64,000 nt of DNA from Diprion similis (taxonomy: Eukaryota > Arthropoda > Insecta > Hymenoptera > Diprionidae). The position numbers and the translations under genes are program-made. Below the pieces are notes generated by a model. The model had not been told where the DNA came from. It ran no database searches and saw nothing but the letters and a program-made list of their open reading frames with translations. The stretch spans positions 9,295,501 through 9,359,500 of the forward strand of contig NC_060114.1 of assembly GCF_021155765.1 (NCBI RefSeq). Direction: 5' to 3'. Positions 59,507 to 64,000 of this stretch are shown piece after piece. Positions within the stretch are counted from its first letter, which is position 1, and each line of letters starts with the position of its first letter.

Positions 59507-61854
59507 ATGCTGCTATTCACCCGCACCGCGAGGTGCGCCGAGCTGATGTCCGAGCCGGACGAGCTGCAGCCAGCAGGTCTGGGTTTTATCACGAGTTTTT
59601 AATTACTAGGTTTCACTAGCTGCTTCACGTCTTCTTTTCCTCGTTTTCAGAGCGGGTCTTGTATCCCAGAAACACCAAGACCCTGGCTAAGGTCCCGGTC
59701 ATCGGAGGAACCCCGATAAGCGAAGAAACTTGTACGGTGGGTATGATGTACATATAGGGAGATGGATTCTGACCGATTCAAGGCCACCAATGTCGTCTGC
59801 TACGCAGATTGAACAGATGGTAGCAGACGACACCAGTGGCCTTGAATCGGTCAGAATCCACCTCTCTATGTGTACAATGTAACCCTGAAGACCCTTCCAA
59901 CCAACGTGCCAAATTATTCTGGGTTTTTCTGCAATGCAGGCATTGCGGCAGTTAGTTTTCGGCTCCTGCGCCAGCCCGCCGAGGAGCGAATGGACTAGGA
60001 CAGGTTTGACCCTGAGGCCAGGGGGGCAGAATCTGGCCTTCGGTCTAAGGGCGGCGAGGAACTCGACTCGGAGTCTGGTCACAGCGGTTCAGGCTGTGAC
60101 GCTGAAGCACTTTCTCTTCAGGACTAATAAGATCGTCACCAGTTTCGCTGCACCAGCATCCCCGGAAGCGTGAGCGCAGTATAATAACAACAGTATTATA
60201 AATGACTGCTCGGAAACGAGTCCGACATAATAGCATACGAATTTTACCCCTGGTGCAGTCTACTGAAGCCGAACCACGAGCGGCAAGTCGAGGTCCTGAG
60301 CTTGTCGATCGCCGAGGTTATATGGAGGTGTGGAGGCGGCGACGCCAAACCCAGCAACGCAGCGACTGCCGTCAACCTGGCTTCTACAGGCGGCGCATCC
60401 TCCGGCGTCTTCGTGCCCAAGGCTGTCGTTGTTCTGCCCCAGGAGACGCCCTACGTTCAGCATAGCGTGCAGTACTTTCAGGACGGGATTACCGAAACGG
60501 TATGGTGTTTATGGGTGTAACGGTTTTATCTCTTCGAATTTTTGACTTGGAAAACAAAAAAAAAAAACAATAAACCTAGAATCATGGTGATCTAACGAGT
60601 AACTGCGACTAACGAAACTTATTTTCTGTTTTATAATATACGGTGAAAATCGGTGTAGCTGCATCTCTACGAATTCCATTCTCTCGACGATCTTCAGATA
60701 TTTGTCAAGAGGTACCTTTACCTGGTGAGTCGTAATTTCCTTTACGAAGCAGTCGAGAGGATTACGTGTATTGTATTTTGGTATCGATTCAGTTTCACGA
60801 CGAAGGTGGACCCGGAGCGATCATTCTCATCTACAGCGCCGTGCTCTCTCGAGGACTCGCCAAGTGAGGATTACGAATACACGTAGTCGCATGCGTGTTA
60901 ATTCCTGAACACAAATTACACGTATCTTCTGGAATCATTCTAGAGAATAAGAAAATGACAAGACCCAAAGGAGATACGCGTAATATAAAAAAGTCTAACG
61001 AAAGGAAAGCGACCGACCCTCTGAATGACGAAATTCTCGTAGAGTACGGACGGACTTCGAAGACCAGAGAACCTCGATGCTCGGCGGATCGCCGGAAGAA
61101 GGGCCGATGAGCGTCGCGACGCTGCTGCTGACCGGACGGTGTTCGCCGCACCTCCACAACGGGGTGCTTTATGTCGGTGATGAGAACACCTACGTGAGAA
61201 GGAGCCCTTTGATATAGACAGATTCATTAAATCCAGGTTCGTCGCAGCGTCTCTCACACAACTTCGTCTTCTGTCAAGGCCGTGCCGAGATGGGGCGTCC
61301 TGGCGAGGAGCGAGGTCGGCATCCTGGTGCACGAGGGCGACGCTGCAGACGCTGACAGGCAACCCGGTTCCCGACTCAAGACCCCGAGTCTGCCGATCTG
61401 GCTGACCCTCTGCCAGGGTCACTACGGCGTACTTTTTAACACGAACCGTGAACTTCTAAGAAATTACCACGCCGAGCGGAGGTGAGATTCGACCTGGAGC
61501 GTAAGGGGGAAAGTGGTGAGCCCGACGAGTTAATCGCGGATCCTCGTTCCAGGTTCGAAATTCAATATTACACATGCGGTGGAAGCCACGCTACCCTGAC
61601 GGTCGACACAAGAGCCAGCGAAGACTCGTCAGCGGATAACGCTGCCAGGGACGATCAGCTGGTCGACGTCGCCTCGACTCCCTTGGAGAAGCTGATTCAT
61701 ACCAAGTTTGTATAACGAGATACTATGTATCAACGTTTTAAATTTATATCTCTGGTGCAGATCTTTTCTTCCATTGAGACGTACGTTTTTTTTCGATCCT
61801 TTCCGCAGGTGGCAAGACGCACAGATCCAATGGAATGGCAGCCCGGTTTTGTAG
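59507..61854 (+). CDS. MINDY-4-like protein, predicted inactive deubiquitinase
   Basis: Ten exons: 59507-59576, 59651-59736, 59940-60169, 60259-60499, 60659-60724, 60793-60863, 61070-61193, 61237-61481, 61553-61705, 61809-61854. They join in phase to 443 residues. Family landmarks in order are LRQLVFGSC, a long helix AVQAVTLKHFLF, IAEVIWRCGGG, YEFHSLDDLQIFV, GPGAIILIYSAVLSRG, VATLLLTGR, LPIWLTLCQGHYGVLF, and the final IQWNGSPVL. MINDY enzymes cut K48-linked ubiquitin chains with a Cys in a GGPCG motif and a His in a SHFS-type motif. The His is kept (His358) but the segment aligned to GGPCG reads NSTRS, with Arg96 at the Cys position. Vertebrate MINDY4B is likewise annotated as inactive, so this is probably that type. 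A ubiquitin-binding or regulatory role is an inference. A TATA box lies at 59,314. Confidence 0.85.
59747..59876. other. Long near-perfect hairpin in intron 2 of the MINDY-4-like gene
   Basis: The arms at 59747-59803 and 59820-59876 are 57 bases each and complementary except for about six positions, separated by a 16-base loop. The core GATTCTGACCGATTCAAGGC is exact. It is too short and too clean for the foldback family found elsewhere in the window and has different ends. It could be a tiny MITE or the source of a hairpin RNA. Confidence 0.8.
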
Positions 61855-64000
61855 ATACGAGATTATGATTGTATAGACGCAATGGCAAAGGCAGACTGCA
61901 CGTATCGTCGCTAATATAATACATGTAGTATATACATATGCATGCATATATAATCGGTAACGATGTTTCGTCGAATGTAAATGTCAATGTACTAAACCAT
62001 GTACTAGTTGTTTAACACTTGCTGTGTTAAATGATGTAAATATATATTTGTGGTTTATTTTGCTAAATGCTGTATGTACTGAAAATTTGGCGAGGGACAG
62101 AACCTCGGCAAATCGATCCTACGCCTGTGACACAGCTTTGTTATATATAATTTTATAGTTTATTATACATTCGATTTGTAAGCAGAAATGAATTTAGGTG
62201 CCAGGTGTTTATGTAAACCGTATGCATATATCACAGGCAAGATTACAGGCGTGTAACCGTTCCTCATTAAATGAAGACACTTGAGAAAGATGAATGAATG
62301 AGACGATTGACATCCTGGATAAAATTTCAAATTGAAGTAATAAAGAGAATACGGAATTTTCAAAATTCATGGCCTGAATCAATTTTTTAAAACGCCTCAA
62401 CCGTATTTATCTCATACTTTACTCTACGCGTCGTCTTATGTATCGCGTCTAATAATTATTTCATCATACGTTCTTCGATCGATGCGATGATTACACAAAC
62501 GGTATATACATATATTCAGGTATATATCTATGCGCAAACACCGAATGGATTCATCCATCCTCTCGCCCTAGAAACGTTCGCCGTCACGCTATCTTTGCAC
62601 TCGGATGTAGGTGGCGGAGGGTGTTTTAGTTAGTATAGTTTTCTTTTACTCGACTCTATACTATATGTTATACACCCCAACAAGACACTTCCCACAAATT
62701 TCAGGTGTTCAGGAGTCCAGAAAATGACTCGGTAAGTATAATGATAATTAGAGCCATCGCACGTACGAAACAAAGCTCACTTTGACGTTACTGTCTGACA
62801 AAAAGAAAAACGAAGGAAAGCCACGTTTGCGAAGAGGTGAAATTCTCAAACGATATACGCATGTAAGCTAGGTTACAGATGAAATACTCTGGTGCACACC
62901 ACTCGTTCACTTTCTTTTCCGGGATCAAACTCTTATACACTTGTTCCAAGGTGTTGTCGAAAATATAACACCAACCTATATATATATATATATATACCAC
63001 GGAAGGAATTTCCTGCGGAAAGAGAGTGATGATAATCCATCTGAAGTCGGGACGAAGTCATAGTGTATACACGTCTAGCCAATTAGGAACTAGACCGTTG
63101 AACAACTGCAGCGTTGTCCCAGTTTTAATGCAACTATTTTTAATCGTCGCCGGTGTGAATTAAACATAAACGCCCAGGTGTACTTGCGACAAAGGTAGAC
63201 GCGAGCAGGCGGATTTAACACTAAACTGGAAAAGGAGACGGGGTCATGGGAACCGGGTTAATCCCGTTTCGTCTGAAACTTAACGCGATATGAGCATCGC
63301 GTAGCTACAAAGTGGAGGAGGATAAATGATCGTTTGACCGAGGCGACGATGACGATCACTCTGAATCATTAAACCATGAAAAACGATTCCTATTCGTTTC
63401 GCTACAACTTTTTCACCGGTACCCGTGAGAAAAGATCCGCGATCCGACGCGCATCCGGATCTCGTGAAGGTAAATACTATATAGCAACAGCACACAGGCC
63501 ATTGTGATCGAACTAAATGATCGATTTTAGTCAATCATTCTTCACGAATATAGTTGAATACCTAAAGTAGAAGAAAAAATTTTTAAGTAAAAAAAAAATC
63601 ACATCTGTAACACAGTAAGTCCGAATCGAGTTAACCTGCTGCAGTTAAGAACAAAGAAATGACGCGTCGTCGTAGCTGCTTACGCCGGTAAATTTGTGGA
63701 TGGATATGGGTGCAGGGTTAGACGTTACAGTTTATACGTAGCGAGTTGTTCCCCCGTTTCAGGAACACCTGTCGTCGTCGTCGTCAGTCCCCGGCGATCG
63801 CGTAGCCCCACTTCCTGCCCTCTCGACTGTATACCTTGTCCGTACCCCTCGATGCCCGCTTACTATTCTCCGCGCTCTTGTTTTGTACAGAATACACACG
63901 CCGTCGTCGCCGTGCAGAACCTGTGATTTTTTTTTTTTCACTTTTGTCGAAAATCCGCGAGTCTCCCTCGACATACGGTTGAGTTTTTGAAATTTTATAC
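61855..64000. other. 3' flank and spacer to the window end
   Basis: AT-rich, with an AATAAA at 62,339 that may end the MINDY-4-like transcript. A possible small exon lies at 62,705-62,731 (TTTCAG acceptor, ATG ACT CG, GTAAGT donor), which could start a plus-strand gene beyond the window. The frames near 63,280-63,970 are unsupported. Confidence 0.4.

Overview
The window looks like insect nuclear DNA, most likely Hymenoptera. The evidence is short introns with GT-AG boundaries, single-copy animal genes, a vertebrate-type (CRY2) cryptochrome and a short TTAGG tract. The order-level call is an inference. No bacterial, organellar or viral genes were recognised. All gene models were built by hand from reading-frame continuity, splice sites and phase agreement. 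They are checked by internal consistency only, not by RNA or database search.

Layout. Bases 1 to about 17,340 are one tandem satellite array of roughly 55 monomers of 312 bp, open at the left edge, with recent higher-order duplications (3,120 bp and 938 bp) stacked in its right half. Decayed relics of an older form of the satellite continue to about 18,985. A spacer with a degenerate minisatellite leads to the genes: a small secreted cysteine-rich protein (+, 20792-21464); an RNF168-like RING ubiquitin ligase (-, 23079-25998); cryptochrome 2 (+, 30218-32959); a 16-exon ASAP-type ArfGAP (-, 35608-46672); a doubtful small gene (-, 47063-47822); TMEM43 (-, 48032-49820); a fingerless ZAD protein (+, 50610-51521) head to head with TMEM43; methylcrotonoyl-CoA carboxylase alpha subunit (+, 51946-55678); and a MINDY-4-like protein that has lost its catalytic cysteine (+, 59507-61854).

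Mobile DNA. Three foldback/MITE-like elements (31039-31255, 52176-53070, 58439-59097) share a TTAGGGTG-type terminus. Two lie in introns of firm gene models (cry2, Mccc1); the third lies in the putative alternative first intron of the MINDY-4-like gene. An unrelated near-perfect 57-bp-arm hairpin lies in another intron of that gene.

The genes do not form one pathway: they cover the circadian clock, DNA-damage ubiquitin signalling, Arf GTPase control, nuclear-envelope/ER membrane, leucine catabolism and a pseudo-deubiquitinase. The most notable points are the layered satellite history, the shared foldback family, a telomere-type repeat inside an intron of only 111 nt where it supplies tandem CTAAC branch-point-like motifs, the pseudo-deubiquitinase with a possible alternative first exon, and the intronic hairpin.
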